This document shows, piece by piece, positions 28,174 through 37,093 of a stretch of 64,000 nucleotides of DNA (within the stretch, counting starts at the first letter, position 1; each line of letters begins with the position of its first letter). Location of the stretch: positions 1-64,000 of the forward strand of contig NZ_BBBX01000002.1 of the NCBI RefSeq assembly GCF_001311785.1, read 5' to 3'. Made by a program: the position numbers and the translations under genes. The stretch comes from Lacticaseibacillus saniviri JCM 17471 = DSM 24301 (GTDB lineage: Bacteria; Bacillota; Bacilli; Lactobacillales; Lactobacillaceae). The notes beneath the pieces are model-generated. The model did no database searches and had not been told where the DNA came from. It saw only the letters and a list, made by a program, of their open reading frames with translations.

Positions 28174-28226
28174 TAAAAAATGAGGTTGCGATCATCCGCA
28201 AGGATTTGGTCGCAACCTCTTTTTGT
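28174..28226 (+). terminator. Terminator of the small membrane gene
   Basis: AAAAATGAGGTTGCGA and TCGCAACCTCTTTTT around an 18-base loop. Confidence 0.85.
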
Positions 28227-28248
28227 TTGACGATTCATAGCGATTACA

Positions 28249-28278
28249 TAAAAAAACCACCCGCATGGCGAGTGGCTT
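28249..28278 (-). terminator. Terminator of the PTS operon
   Basis: On the minus strand GCCACTCG-CCATG-CGGGTGGT followed by a T tract, just past the EIIC stop. Confidence 0.8.
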
Positions 28279-28286
28279 CTAAGTCA

Positions 28287-29747
28287 TTATGCTGTTGCAT
28301 CTGCTGCTTTATCAGTCGTAGCGGATGGGACAAGTTTAACGTCATCGTTAACTTCGTGACCAGCGTCCGCATACTTTTGATTACGCTTCTTCATTTCGTG
28401 ACGGTACCACATGAAGATAGCGAGATAGGCAACTAATGCCAGTGCTGCGTAGAGAATCATCATGATATCACCCTTAGAAGCTTTACCAACTAAGATGGCG
28501 ATGAATTGTTCGATAGGACCTTCTTTGGTAGCGGAACTGAACAAGCCAGTTGCTGGGATACCAGGAGCGTGTAAGGCACGCGCGGTTGATGTGATAAATG
28601 GTGCAGATAATGTGCCGGCCCACAGGAACAGTGGTAATTCCAAAGCCCCGATAACGATCATCCGAATAATCCGACCACGTGTGACAACTAACAGAGCAGG
28701 GGTAACACCCATGGCGATAATCCCACCTAAAGGTAAAATCTTGTTACCAGGGAGAACCAGTGCTTCGAGTAACATAATTGGTGCTAAGACGTTGGCAGCA
28801 GCCCAGATTTCGGCACGGCCAGCTAAGAAAGGCCAGTCCAAACCGATGTTTAACATCCGGCCGTTTAAGCGCTTGTTGGCAAGGTCAGTCACACCTTGTG
28901 AGAGTGGTTCAACAGCAGCGATAAACCATGAACCGATCAAGCTGAATAACTCCAAGCAGGTTGCGGCCATGAAGGCTAACGTTGCAATTTGGGTAATGTT
29001 TTGACGTGACAGTAAACCAATGAAGATCCCAAGATAGATCCCGATGGCGAAACGACTGCCCCAGAAACCGATCTTTTGGTTCAGCTTAGCAGCATCGAAA
29101 TCGTACTTGTCTAACCAAGGGAAAATCTTGTCGAATAACTTGTCGAAGACCATGATGATAGGGTTCATCATGTAGTTCAAGTGAGTTGTGGTCATTGGGT
29201 TTTCCCAATCATCCAACAGATCGTTGAAGGTAGGCTTCATCAAGTCAGAGTTGATAATCTTCAAGATCCCGATGAAGATAACCAGTAATGTTGCGATGAA
29301 CAGATTGGCACCCATAAAAATGGCTAATAACCCGGTGAATGATAAGTGCCAGATATCGAAAATATCAACGTCGAGGGTGTTTGTCTTGTTCCAGAACAAC
29401 ATAACTAAGTTAACAATAACTAAGATAGCTAAGAAAAACAGGGTATATGGTGAGCCCCAAGTAATGGTAGCTAATGGTGCCCAACCCAAGTCGGTGATGG
29501 AAAGGTCAATCCCAGTCGACTTAACAAACGCATTCAGCGCTGGTTGATAAGTAGTGGTCAATAACCCAATGACACTACTGATCGCAGTTAACGCAATCGC
29601 TAACTTAATCCCACCTTCAAGGGCTCGGGTGAATTTGACCCCGACAGCCCAGGCAATCAAGGTCAGGACAATCAGCATAATCGATGGCGCACCCATATCA
29701 ATGATAGGCTTGAATATCGTGTTGGCGAAATCAATGACGGCTTGCAT
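28287..29747 (-). CDS. gatC: PTS EIIC, galactitol/galactose type (GatC-like)
   Basis: A 486-residue permease of the galactitol EIIC family with about twelve helices, starting MQAVIDFANTIFKPIIDMGAP. A central polar loop holds NDLLDDWENPMTTTHLNYMMNP, and a charged, soluble tail ends the protein. Together with EIIB and EIIA upstream it forms a complete system. Its position opposite lacR-lacA-lacB-lacC says it imports galactose (as galactose-6-phosphate) rather than galactitol, as in related lactobacilli; that is inference. Last gene of a three-gene minus-strand operon. Confidence 0.9.
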   Translation of the reverse strand: MQAVIDFANTIFKPIIDMGAPSIMLIVLTLIAWAVGVKFTRALEGGIKLAIALTAISSVIGLLTTTYQPALNAFVKSTGIDLSITDLGWAPLATITWGSPYTLFFLAILVIVNLVMLFWNKTNTLDVDIFDIWHLSFTGLLAIFMGANLFIATLLVIFIGILKIINSDLMKPTFNDLLDDWENPMTTTHLNYMMNPIIMVFDKLFDKIFPWLDKYDFDAAKLNQKIGFWGSRFAIGIYLGIFIGLLSRQNITQIATLAFMAATCLELFSLIGSWFIAAVEPLSQGVTDLANKRLNGRMLNIGLDWPFLAGRAEIWAAANVLAPIMLLEALVLPGNKILPLGGIIAMGVTPALLVVTRGRIIRMIVIGALELPLFLWAGTLSAPFITSTARALHAPGIPATGLFSSATKEGPIEQFIAILVGKASKGDIMMILYAALALVAYLAIFMWYRHEMKKRNQKYADAGHEVNDDVKLVPSATTDKAADATA

Positions 29748-29854
29748 TCTTTCTCACTCCTTCTATATATGTATGTGGATGACCCAGTGTCACCCGCATG
29801 GTCTAAAACCCAAAGTTAGATGATGCCCGTTGACATGAAAAGTAGGCTAACGAA

Positions 29855-30160
29855 TTAGCCCAGCTTTTCTTCCTTAATCACATTTTCAACCTTGTCATAG
29901 ACAGGCTTTGCCATTGCAGGCATCCGATACAAGATAGGGCCAGCGTTGACAGTAGGGATGTTGACGTCAAAACCTAAGTCAGTCTTTGAGATTGGGGTGA
30001 AAATATCATAGTCTTTCAGCATGTCTTGGGTGATATCCTTCACCATGACAGCATCGGCACGGACATCATAACCGCGCTTCTTCATTTCGGTTTCCATTGC
30101 TTCCTTGATTTGGTGACTTGAGTTAACACCAGCACCACATGCAGCTAAAATCTTAATCAT
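29855..30160 (-). CDS. gatB: PTS EIIB, galactitol/galactose type
   Basis: A 101-residue cytoplasmic phosphocarrier. AACGAGVNSSHQIKEAM gives the phosphocysteine at residue 8 in the P-loop of GatB/LacB-type EIIB domains. Length is normal. It takes phosphate from EIIA and passes it to the sugar carried by EIIC. Spacing to both neighbours (23 bp and 107 bp) fits one operon. Confidence 0.92.
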   Translation of the reverse strand: MIKILAACGAGVNSSHQIKEAMETEMKKRGYDVRADAVMVKDITQDMLKDYDIFTPISKTDLGFDVNIPTVNAGPILYRMPAMAKPVYDKVENVIKEEKLG

Positions 30161-30183
30161 GATCAGTTTCCTCCTAATATAAG

Positions 30184-30681
30184 TTAGTTTTTAAAATGCG
30201 TTGCCAAAAGTTGATAAATACTGTCGGTATCTGTTGCGTTGAACAAGTTTTCCAATTCGCTCTGAGGCGTTGTGGTTAAGAAGTCCATAATCTGAGCGAG
30301 CACGTTGGCTTGGCCTTCAGGATCGTTGTTCAGAATCATGAAGAGGAACTTAACTGGAAATGTTTGTTCTGGATCAATCATGTTGTGAAACGTGATGGGA
30401 TGATTCAACTTGATAGGAACAATGCGACGCGTGTTCACGAATTCGCCTTCCGTATGGGGAATAGCGACGTTAGGGTAATCGGTGTTCACAACACTCATAT
30501 CAATCCCGGTTGGATAATTGCGTTCACGCTCGGTCAAATTATCATAGAATGTAGGCTTGACCGCGCCTAATGTTTCGAGTCTCGCTGAGACCTGCTTAAA
30601 AACATCTTCCTGTGTGGTTGCGTCTTCGATGAAGATGAGTTCAGGAGAGAAGAGCTTACTGTGTGCAGGTTCGATCATCAT
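30184..30681 (-). CDS. gatA: PTS EIIA, fructose/mannitol-type domain (GatA-like)
   Basis: A 165-residue EIIA of the mannitol/fructose fold. VAIPHTEGEFV carries the phosphohistidine, and YPTGIDM and FLFMILNNDPEGQANVLAQIMDFL are typical family blocks. First gene of the gatABC-type operon, divergent from lacR. A DeoR-type AACAAAAC operator lies about 20 bp upstream. Start 30681 or 30678 (two adjacent ATG codons). Confidence 0.92.
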   Translation of the reverse strand: MMIEPAHSKLFSPELIFIEDATTQEDVFKQVSARLETLGAVKPTFYDNLTERERNYPTGIDMSVVNTDYPNVAIPHTEGEFVNTRRIVPIKLNHPITFHNMIDPEQTFPVKFLFMILNNDPEGQANVLAQIMDFLTTTPQSELENLFNATDTDSIYQLLATHFKN

Positions 30682-30701
30682 GGGCCACCTCTGTTTCTAA
30701 A

Positions 30702-30715
30702 TGTTTTGTTTTGTT
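30702..30715. promoter_or_regulatory. DeoR-type (LacR) operator candidate near gatA
   Basis: TGTTTTGTTTTGTT is the near reverse complement of AACAAAACAAACA at 30890. The two flank the divergent promoters and resemble the TGTTTNGTTT half-sites used by LacR/DeoR repressors. Confidence 0.5.
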
Positions 30716-30742
30716 CTAACTTGTTACAACTCTCATTATATA

Positions 30743-30757
30743 CAAACGCTTCCAAAC
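30743..30757 (-). promoter_or_regulatory. Possible cre site for the PTS operon
   Basis: On the minus strand TGGAAGCGTTTGTA matches the CcpA consensus except at one position. It lies upstream of gatA. Confidence 0.35.
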
Positions 30758-30844
30758 GTCAACCACTTTTTGTAATCGCTTTTTTAATAACGCGAGTTTT
30801 CCTATAGAGACGTAAAAACACCGAAAATATTTGAATTTTAGCGC

Positions 30845-30873
30845 TTGACGTCACTGAACTGGCATGGTATCTT
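30845..30873 (+). promoter_or_regulatory. Promoter of the lacRABC operon
   Basis: TTGACG, 17-bp spacer, TATCTT. The operator-like AACAAAACAAACA at 30890-30902 is just downstream, placed for repression. Confidence 0.65.
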
Positions 30874-30889
30874 ATACACGTAATAAATA

Positions 30890-30902
30890 AACAAAACAAA
30901 CA
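30890..30902. promoter_or_regulatory. DeoR-type (LacR) operator candidate near lacR
   Basis: AACAAAACAAACA between the promoter at 30845-30873 and the lacR start; partner of the inverted copy at 30702. Confidence 0.5.
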
Positions 30903-30928
30903 ATTAAGAACAAAAGCGAGGCGACTCA

Positions 30929-31717
30929 ATGCTGAAACGAGAAAGATTACTCACCATTAGACAACTCGTGGACCAGAAGGGGATTGTGACGGTCAATGAA
31001 ATCGGCGAACAGCTCAATGTTTCGACGATGACTGTCCGGCGCGATCTCGATGAATTGGCAGAGGACAAGACCATTATCCGGATTCACGGGGGTGCGCAAA
31101 GCCGTAACTACGTGAAAATGACCGAACTGTCCCGGGTAGAGAAACGAGCTTTGCATGTCGATGCCAAGAACGAAATTGCCAAGATTGTGGCATCCATGAT
31201 TGAACCGGGCGATACCGTGTACTTGGGGCCTGGCACAACCAATGAACTGGTCGCACAACATTTGGAAGTCGCCGATGTGCGTCTGATCACCAATAGCTTG
31301 CCCGTATTTGAAAGCTTTGAGGATAAGACGAACCGCTACACGCTCCAATTGATTGGTGGCAGTTACCGCGCACGGTCGGGCACTTTCATTGGTAGTTTGG
31401 CTAACGAGATGTTGGAACGCTTGCGCTTCACGAAGGCGTTCATCAGTGTCAACGGTATCTCTGGCAAATCTGTCAGTAATGCCAGCCCTGAAGAGGGCCA
31501 AACGCAACGCATTGCCTTGAACAATGCGGATCAACGCTATGTTGTGGGTGACCACAGCAAGTTGAACAAGCGTGACTTCTATAGTTTCTACGACCTCGAT
31601 CAAATCGATGGTCTCATCACCGATAGCGGCGCAAGTCCGACCGCCATTGCTGAATGCAATCAGATTACAAAGGTGATCACAGCTCCTGTGATCCCAGACA
31701 ATAAGGAGGAAAAGTAA
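30929..31717 (+). CDS. lacR: DeoR-family lactose/galactose phosphotransferase repressor
   Basis: A 262-residue DeoR regulator. The N-terminal helix-turn-helix [24 protein letters not shown] is followed by IIRIHGGA and a sugar-phosphate-binding domain with [21 protein letters not shown] and [17 protein letters not shown]. The group senses tagatose-6-phosphate or galactose-6-phosphate. First gene of lacRABC and divergent from gatA; the paired AACAAAAC sites in between are its likely operators. A 317-residue open frame on the opposite strand is a shadow. Confidence 0.92.
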   Translation: MLKRERLLTIRQLVDQKGIVTVNEIGEQLNVSTMTVRRDLDELAEDKTIIRIHGGAQSRNYVKMTELSRVEKRALHVDAKNEIAKIVASMIEPGDTVYLGPGTTNELVAQHLEVADVRLITNSLPVFESFEDKTNRYTLQLIGGSYRARSGTFIGSLANEMLERLRFTKAFISVNGISGKSVSNASPEEGQTQRIALNNADQRYVVGDHSKLNKRDFYSFYDLDQIDGLITDSGASPTAIAECNQITKVITAPVIPDNKEEK

Positions 31718-31718
31718 C

Positions 31719-32147
31719 ATGGATGTTGTCATTGGTGCAGATAAAGATGGATTTGAAATGAAGGAAGCTGTTAAGCAATACCTGAAGGACAACCAATATC
31801 GTGTGATCGATGTTTCCGAAACACCATCAGATGATTTTGTGGATTCTTCACTGGCAGTGACAGACGTCATCATGAAGGGCCAAGCACACAAGGCAATCAT
31901 GTTTGATCGCTACGGTGTCGGTTCTGCGATGGCTTCAAACAAGGTCAAGGGTATGGTCACAGCGAACGTTGCTGAAGAAAATACCGCCCACATGACCGCT
32001 GAACATAACGGCGCCAAGGCCATCGCCATTGGTACCGGGATTGTCGGTTACGACAAGGCCTTGTTAATCATCCAACGTTACTTGGACACCGAATATGCGG
32101 GTGGCCGTCATCAAGTTCGTTTGGACATGTTGGAAAAAATGATCTAA
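31719..32147 (+). CDS. lacA: Galactose-6-phosphate isomerase subunit LacA
   Basis: A 142-residue RpiB/LacAB-fold subunit that, with LacB, converts galactose-6-phosphate to tagatose-6-phosphate. [47 protein letters not shown] and [15 protein letters not shown] match LacA; it lacks the CGTG catalytic Cys region that LacB supplies. It starts one base after lacR with GGAGGAAAAG upstream. Confidence 0.93.
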   Translation: MDVVIGADKDGFEMKEAVKQYLKDNQYRVIDVSETPSDDFVDSSLAVTDVIMKGQAHKAIMFDRYGVGSAMASNKVKGMVTANVAEENTAHMTAEHNGAKAIAIGTGIVGYDKALLIIQRYLDTEYAGGRHQVRLDMLEKMI

Positions 32148-32194
32148 TTGATTCGATAAACTGAAGACGAAAAGCGATTCAAGGAGGAACGAGC

Positions 32195-32713
32195 ATGATT
32201 ATTTCAATCGGTAACGACCACATCGTGACAGACGTTAAGATTCAAATCTCAGATATGTTGAAGGACATGGGCCACACCGTCATTGACGAAGGCACTTACG
32301 ACAAGCACCGGACCCACTACCCAATTTACGGGAAGAAAGTGGCCGAAGATGTTGCTGATGGCCGCGCTGACTTAGGTGTTGTGCTGTGTGGGACCGGGAT
32401 CGGGATTTCCACTGCTGCTGATAAGAACGATGATATTCGCGCAGCGTTGGTTTCTGATGTCACCTCGGCTAAGTACGCACGGGAACAATTGAATGCCAAC
32501 ATCATCGGTTTTGGTGGCGCCACAGTCGGCGAACACTTGGCTGAAGATATCGTCAAGGCCTTCCTCGATGCCAACTACAAGGAAGACGAAGCCAACAAGG
32601 CAATCATCAACAAGATTGATAACATTGCCACACCAAATCCAGATCAAAAAGACAACCCACACTTCTTTGATGAAGAAATTGAAAAGTGGAACGAAGGCGT
32701 TTATCACGATTAA
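32195..32713 (+). CDS. lacB: Galactose-6-phosphate isomerase subunit LacB
   Basis: A 172-residue partner of Lac[45 protein letters not shown] (Cys-containing active site), [20 protein letters not shown]. Forms the hetero-multimeric isomerase of the tagatose-6-phosphate pathway. Strong ribosome site AAGGAGG and frequent optimal codons suggest high expression. A terminator-like hairpin separates it from lacC, so lacC may be at a lower level. Confidence 0.94.
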   Translation: MIISIGNDHIVTDVKIQISDMLKDMGHTVIDEGTYDKHRTHYPIYGKKVAEDVADGRADLGVVLCGTGIGISTAADKNDDIRAALVSDVTSAKYAREQLNANIIGFGGATVGEHLAEDIVKAFLDANYKEDEANKAIINKIDNIATPNPDQKDNPHFFDEEIEKWNEGVYHD

Positions 32714-32726
32714 TGCGTGACAAACC

Positions 32727-32771
32727 AAAAAGAGTGTGACAAAATTTCGATTTTGCCGACGCTCTTTTTTA
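32727..32771 (+). terminator. Intra-operon terminator or processing hairpin
   Basis: AAAAAGAGTGTGACAAAAT and ATTTTGCCGACGCTCTTTTTT; imperfect stem with a T tract between lacB and lacC. Confidence 0.65.
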
Positions 32772-32799
32772 TGAGAACTCATAATGGGAGGCTAAAACA

Positions 32800-33738
32800 A
32801 TGATTTTGACAGTGACCATGAATCCATCAATCGATATGGCTTACACCTTGGATACACTCGCAATTGATACGGTGAATCGGACGGCGGATGTGCGTAAAAC
32901 AGCAGGTGGTAAGGGCTTGAACGTGTCGCGGGTGTTGCATTTGATGAAGCATGACCTGACCGCGACCGGCGTGTTAGGCGGGTATTTCGGCCAATACATC
33001 GAGGCACAATTGGACCGTGATGGGATTGGACATAGCTTTACTCACATCGATCAGGAATCTCGCAATTCGATTGCGATTCTTCACGATGGTGGTGATCAAA
33101 CTGAAATTCTAGAAGCGGGGCCCACATTGAGCGAAGCGGATGCGGACGCGTTTATGGCCCACTTTGATGACCTATTGGACCAAACCACGCTGGTTACCAT
33201 ATCTGGCAGCCTGCCAGGCGGACTGGCATCAGACTTTTACGCCAAAATGGTAGCGCATGCAAAGGCGAAACATGTGGATGTCCTGCTCGATTCTTCGGGT
33301 GCCTCACTCAAGGCTGGGCTCGATGCGCCGGATAAGCCATTGTTGATCAAACCCAACGAAGATGAACTCGGGGCACTGCTGAACACTACGGTTGATAAGC
33401 ACGATTTGACCGCATTGCGGCAACATTTATCTGACGCTGTGTTTGATGGTGTGGCATGGATTGTGGTGTCTCTGGGCGCTGCGGGGGCATTCGTGAAGCA
33501 CCTGGATCGCTTCTATCAGGTGACCATTCCAAAGATTAATGTCGTCAACCCCGTTGGTTCAGGCGATTCAACCTTAGCTGGACTGGCACTCGCGCTGGAC
33601 AACCACGCCAGCGATGATGTCGTGATGAAGACGGCGATGACCACTGGTATGCTCAATACCATGGAAGCCGAGACGGGTTTCGTCAATCCAGCCTTATTCG
33701 ATACTTATTTCAATCAGGTCACTGTAAAGGAAGTCTAG
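32800..33738 (+). CDS. lacC: Tagatose-6-phosphate kinase
   Basis: A 312-residue PfkB-family kinase that phosphorylates tagatose-6-phosphate to the 1,6-bisphosphate: ILTVTMNPSIDMAY, RKTAGGKGLNVSRVL (sugar site) and NPVGSGDSTLAGLALAL (ATP site with catalytic Asp). It might also use fructose-1-phosphate, but the position after lacAB argues for LacC. Start after GGGAGG. It is followed after 3 bp by the DUF4867 gene. Confidence 0.92.
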   Translation: MILTVTMNPSIDMAYTLDTLAIDTVNRTADVRKTAGGKGLNVSRVLHLMKHDLTATGVLGGYFGQYIEAQLDRDGIGHSFTHIDQESRNSIAILHDGGDQTEILEAGPTLSEADADAFMAHFDDLLDQTTLVTISGSLPGGLASDFYAKMVAHAKAKHVDVLLDSSGASLKAGLDAPDKPLLIKPNEDELGALLNTTVDKHDLTALRQHLSDAVFDGVAWIVVSLGAAGAFVKHLDRFYQVTIPKINVVNPVGSGDSTLAGLALALDNHASDDVVMKTAMTTGMLNTMEAETGFVNPALFDTYFNQVTVKEV

Positions 33739-33741
33739 CCA

Positions 33742-34412
33742 TTGACAACATACGATGAATTACGCAAACAAAATCCAACAATCAATATCCAACAGATTAC
33801 CGATGCGACATTTAAGAACTACGGGCAGGTGTACACCCAATACGATGTCAGCGAATTGAACACCTTCATGGACCAAGTTGCGATTCCAAGTGATACCAAT
33901 CTCTATGTACCTAGCAATCCAGCGATGGAAGCCATCCCAGTGGTGCAAGAAATCGGTCGGGATATTTTGGCGGCCTACCCATCGAAGCGGGCGAGTGTGC
34001 GGGCCACGCGGATGCATTGACGGCGTTTGAATACCACCAGGGCAGTGAGCTCAATGTCTTCATGTCGCCGGTAGTGATGGTGTTGGGCAAGCGCGGTCAG
34101 ATGCACGACGGTCAGTTCGAGTTGAGCGATGCCGCGTATTTTTATGTGCCAGCGGGCAGTGTCATCGAGTTCTTCAGTGACACCTTGCACTACACACCGT
34201 GTGAAGTGACAAGTGACGGATTCAAGTTCATTGTGATGCTGATCAAAGGCAGCAATCAGCCATTGCCGAGTGACTTTCACAGTGATAATCCGCTCTTGGT
34301 CAAAACCAACAAGTTCCAGTTCGTCCATACCAGTCGCCAAGACAAAATCGCCCAGGGCATTCATGCCGGATTGAACGGTGAATTGGTCCACGTGAAGCCA
34401 GTGACGATGTGA
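33742..34412 (+). CDS. DUF4867 protein, one frameshift
   Basis: A protein of about 223 residues, probably cupin-like: EYHQGSELNVFM, DAAYFYVPAGSVIEFFSDTLHYTPCEV, KTNKFQFVHTSRQDKI. DUF4867 proteins often lie beside tagatose-6-phosphate genes and may be sugar-phosphate isomerases or mutarotases; no function is proven. It starts at TTG 33742 behind AAAGGAAG. One T is missing in GATATTTTGG near 33965; repair gives RDIFGGLPIEAGECAGHADAL. Confidence 0.75.
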
Positions 34413-34696
34413 TTCAGATTAAATAAGGCTTATGAGCACTAGAATTGAACTATTTTTTGAACCGGGTTTTGAGATTTTATTGGTGCTGACGAGACAGATT
34501 CGTTCTTTTGAATTCGCTTTCAGAAAGCGTGGTAGCGGTTACTGAAATACGCTTCAGCACATTTTGCTAAACGTGTGCTAAAGCCCGTATTTAGTACAAA
34601 TACAATCTTGAATTTTCTAAAGCATATTCTGAAAAAGTATGCTAAACTGTAGCAGTAAGTAAAATACATTTAAATTTCCTGGGAGGAATTTGATTT
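34413..34696 (+). promoter_or_regulatory. Structured leader and cre site of the aldolase gene
   Basis: 284 bp without a gene. TGAATTCGCTTTCA (34509-34522) is a cre candidate with one mismatch. CTGAAATACGCTTCAG (34542) is a second palindrome. AATACG...AGCACA/TGTGCT...CGTATTT (34546-34592) and AGCATA/TATGCT (34621-34643) are hairpins. CTGGGAGGAA at 34679 is the ribosome site. Confidence 0.5.
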
Positions 34697-35578
34697 ATGC
34701 CATTAGTACACGGTACAGAGATCGTTGCTGCTGCTCGTAAGGGCCACTACGCTATCGGTGCGTTCAACACCAACAACTTGGAATGGACTCGCGCTATCTT
34801 AGCTGGTGCACAAAAGATGAACGTTCCAGTTATTATCCAAACTTCTATGGGCGCTGCTACATACATGGGCGGCTACGAATTCTGTAAGACAATGATTGAA
34901 GCCACAGTTAAGGCTATGGATATCACAGTTCCTGTTGTTATTCACCTTGACCATGGTAACTATGATGCTGCCAAGGCTGCTATTGCAGCAGGCTACAACT
35001 CAGTTATGTTTGACGGTCATGACTTACCTTTCGAAGAAAACTTAGCTAAGACTAAGGAAATCGTTGCTTTAGCACATGCTAAGGGCATTTCCGTTGAAGC
35101 TGAAGTTGGTTCAATCGGTGGGGAAGAAGACGGCGTTGTTGGTGAAGGCGAATTAGCTGATGTTGAAGAAGCTAAGTTAATCGCTGCTACTGGCGTTGAC
35201 TTCATGGCTGCTGGTATCGGTAACATTCACGGCCAATATCCTGATAACTGGAAGGGTCTGCACTTCGACCGTCTTAAGGAACTTGGCGAAGCCGTATCCG
35301 TACCATTAGTTCTTCATGGTGGTTCAGGTATTCCTCGTGAACAAGTTCAAAAGGCTATCACAATGGGTATTTCTAAGTTGAACATCAACACTGAATGCCA
35401 ACTTGCCTTTGACAAAGCTACTCGCGAATATATCGAAGCAGGTAAGGATCAGGTTGGTAAGGGCTTTGACCCACGTAAGTTACTCAAGCCTGGTACAGAA
35501 GCTATCCAAGCAACCTTCGAAGAAATCACTGGCTGGATTGGTAACAAGCCTGTTAAGTTGGTTCCAGAAGAAATCTAA
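34697..35578 (+). CDS. fba: Class II fructose-bisphosphate aldolase (possibly also tagatose-bisphosphate)
   Basis: A 293-residue zinc aldolase: GAFNTNNLEWTRAIL, VVIHLDHGNYDAAKAAI (Zn His), SVEAEVGSIGGEEDG, IGNIHGQYP, LVLHGGSGIPREQVQKAI and KLNINTEC. Codon choice is clearly more biased (GCT, GGT, AAG) than in neighbours, which marks a highly expressed glycolytic gene. It has its own long leader. It follows lacC where a lacD aldolase would be expected; no lacD is in this window, so this enzyme may also cleave tagatose-1,6-bisphosphate (inference). Confidence 0.92.
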   Translation: MPLVHGTEIVAAARKGHYAIGAFNTNNLEWTRAILAGAQKMNVPVIIQTSMGAATYMGGYEFCKTMIEATVKAMDITVPVVIHLDHGNYDAAKAAIAAGYNSVMFDGHDLPFEENLAKTKEIVALAHAKGISVEAEVGSIGGEEDGVVGEGELADVEEAKLIAATGVDFMAAGIGNIHGQYPDNWKGLHFDRLKELGEAVSVPLVLHGGSGIPREQVQKAITMGISKLNINTECQLAFDKATREYIEAGKDQVGKGFDPRKLLKPGTEAIQATFEEITGWIGNKPVKLVPEEI

Positions 35579-35627
35579 TTTTTCATACTTAGAATTGTTT
35601 CGTAAGATGCAATTAGCATGAATACTT

Positions 35628-35665
35628 AAAAAGCGATCCAGACATTTGTCTGGGTCGCTTTTTTG
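35628..35665. terminator. Terminator of the aldolase gene
   Basis: AAAAAGCGATCCAGACA and TGTCTGGGTCGCTTTTTT, usable from both strands (also for argH). Confidence 0.88.
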
Positions 35666-35678
35666 TGTGGGAAGAATT

Positions 35679-35717
35679 TGTTAGTGCTCACAGCCAAAGC
35701 GTGTGGGTTCACGCTCT
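35679..35717 (-). repeat. Truncated structured repeat type I (right half only)
   Basis: GTTAGTGCTCACAGCCAAAG, then CGTGTGGGTTCACGCTCT: the right half of the element with the left arm missing. It overlaps the 3' end of argH. Confidence 0.7.
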
Positions 35718-37093
35718 GTCTGCCAGTATCTTTTTGCCCCGCACGACTTCGGCTTGAACATTGATGACCGCCGTGCCGCCCAGCGATGTCCGCCGATTGA
35801 CGGCCGCTTCCGAGCTCAATTCAGCATACACATCCGCCTCGATGGCAGGATTAGCAGCTTGCAGTGTCTCAAGCGACATTTCTTGCAGTGGCGTTTGGGT
35901 TTTGATGCCTTGTAGTACGAGTTCACCGACGATGGCATGAGCCTGCCGGAATGGAATGCCTTTGGCGGCGAGATAGTCTGCCAGTTCCGTCGCATTGGAG
36001 AAGTCATTGGTGGTGGCTGCTGCCATCCGCTTCTCGTGCACGGTGAGACTTGCCATCATGCCACTGAAGATATCCAGTGAGCCCATAATCGTGGTGTAGG
36101 TATCAAAGACGGATTCCTTGTCCTCCTGCATGTCCTTGTTGTAGGCCAGTGGTATGGCCTTCATCACGGTCAACAGCTGCATCAAGTTGCCATATGCCCG
36201 TCCGTTTTGCCCCGCACCAACTCGGCAAAATCGGGATTTTTCTTTTGCGGCATAATTGAGGAACCGGTGGCAAAATTATCGGCGAGCTCAATGTAATTGA
36301 ACTCATAACTCGACCAAAGAATCAGCTCTTCGGCCAAACGCGACAGATGTTGCATCAAAATGGCCGCGTTGCTCAAGAATTCTAGCGCGAAGTCCCGATC
36401 GGACACGGCATCGAGACTGTTGTGATAGAGATCAGCAAAGTCTAATTCGTGAGCGACAAACTCACGATCGATGGGGAATGTCGTCCCAGCCAAGGCGGCA
36501 CTACCTAAGGGCAACAGATCCGTATGCTTTTGGTTGAATTCAAACCGTTCATAGTCCCGTTGCAGCATGGAGAAATAGGCGAGGAGGTAGTGGCCATACG
36601 TGATGGGTTGGGCGTGTTGCAGATGCGTATAGCCGGGCATGATGGTGCCCGCATGTGTTTCTGCTTGCGTGAGCAGAACCGTCTGGAGATTGGTAATCGC
36701 AGCTAACACCTCGGGTAACCGATGCTTGAGCCACAGATGCAGGTCGGTGGCGACTTGATCGTTCCGCGACCGGGCCGTGTGCAGTTTGCCGGCCACCGAA
36801 CCGATTTTATCCGTTAACATGTGTTCCAAGTTGAGGTGAATATCCTCATCAGCGACAGTGAAGTGCAGCTTACCTGCTGCAAGATCCTGTTCAAGTGCGT
36901 GGAGCCCCGATGTGATCTGATCGGCTTCTGCTTGCGAGAGAATGCCGGTATGGCCTAACATCTTGACGTGAGCGAGTGAGCCCTCGATATCTTCTTGCGC
37001 CATCACCTGATCAAATGTGATGGAGGCACCGAATTGATCGACCCATGCCGCCGCTTTTTGGGTGAACCGACCACCCCAGAGTTTATCAGTCAT
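35709..37093 (-). CDS. argH: Argininosuccinate lyase, one frameshift
   Basis: Last enzyme of arginine biosynthesis, splitting argininosuccinate into arginine and fumarate; about 461 residues. [46 protein letters not shown] and the signature [20 protein letters not shown] are all present. One G is missing just after RGKT (near 36204), so the frame breaks before [30 protein letters not shown]. The start overlaps the argG stop by 8 bp. Confidence 0.94.

Noticed and set aside
28462-29823. Several plus-strand open frames of 89-180 codons
   Set aside because: All are antisense to the EIIC gene; rich in Ile/Asn/Ser as expected for the reverse frame of a membrane protein.
30947-31900. A 317-codon open frame on the minus strand
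   Set aside because: It lies entirely opposite lacR and the start of lacA, both clearly conserved. It has no ribosome site and its translation shows no domain.
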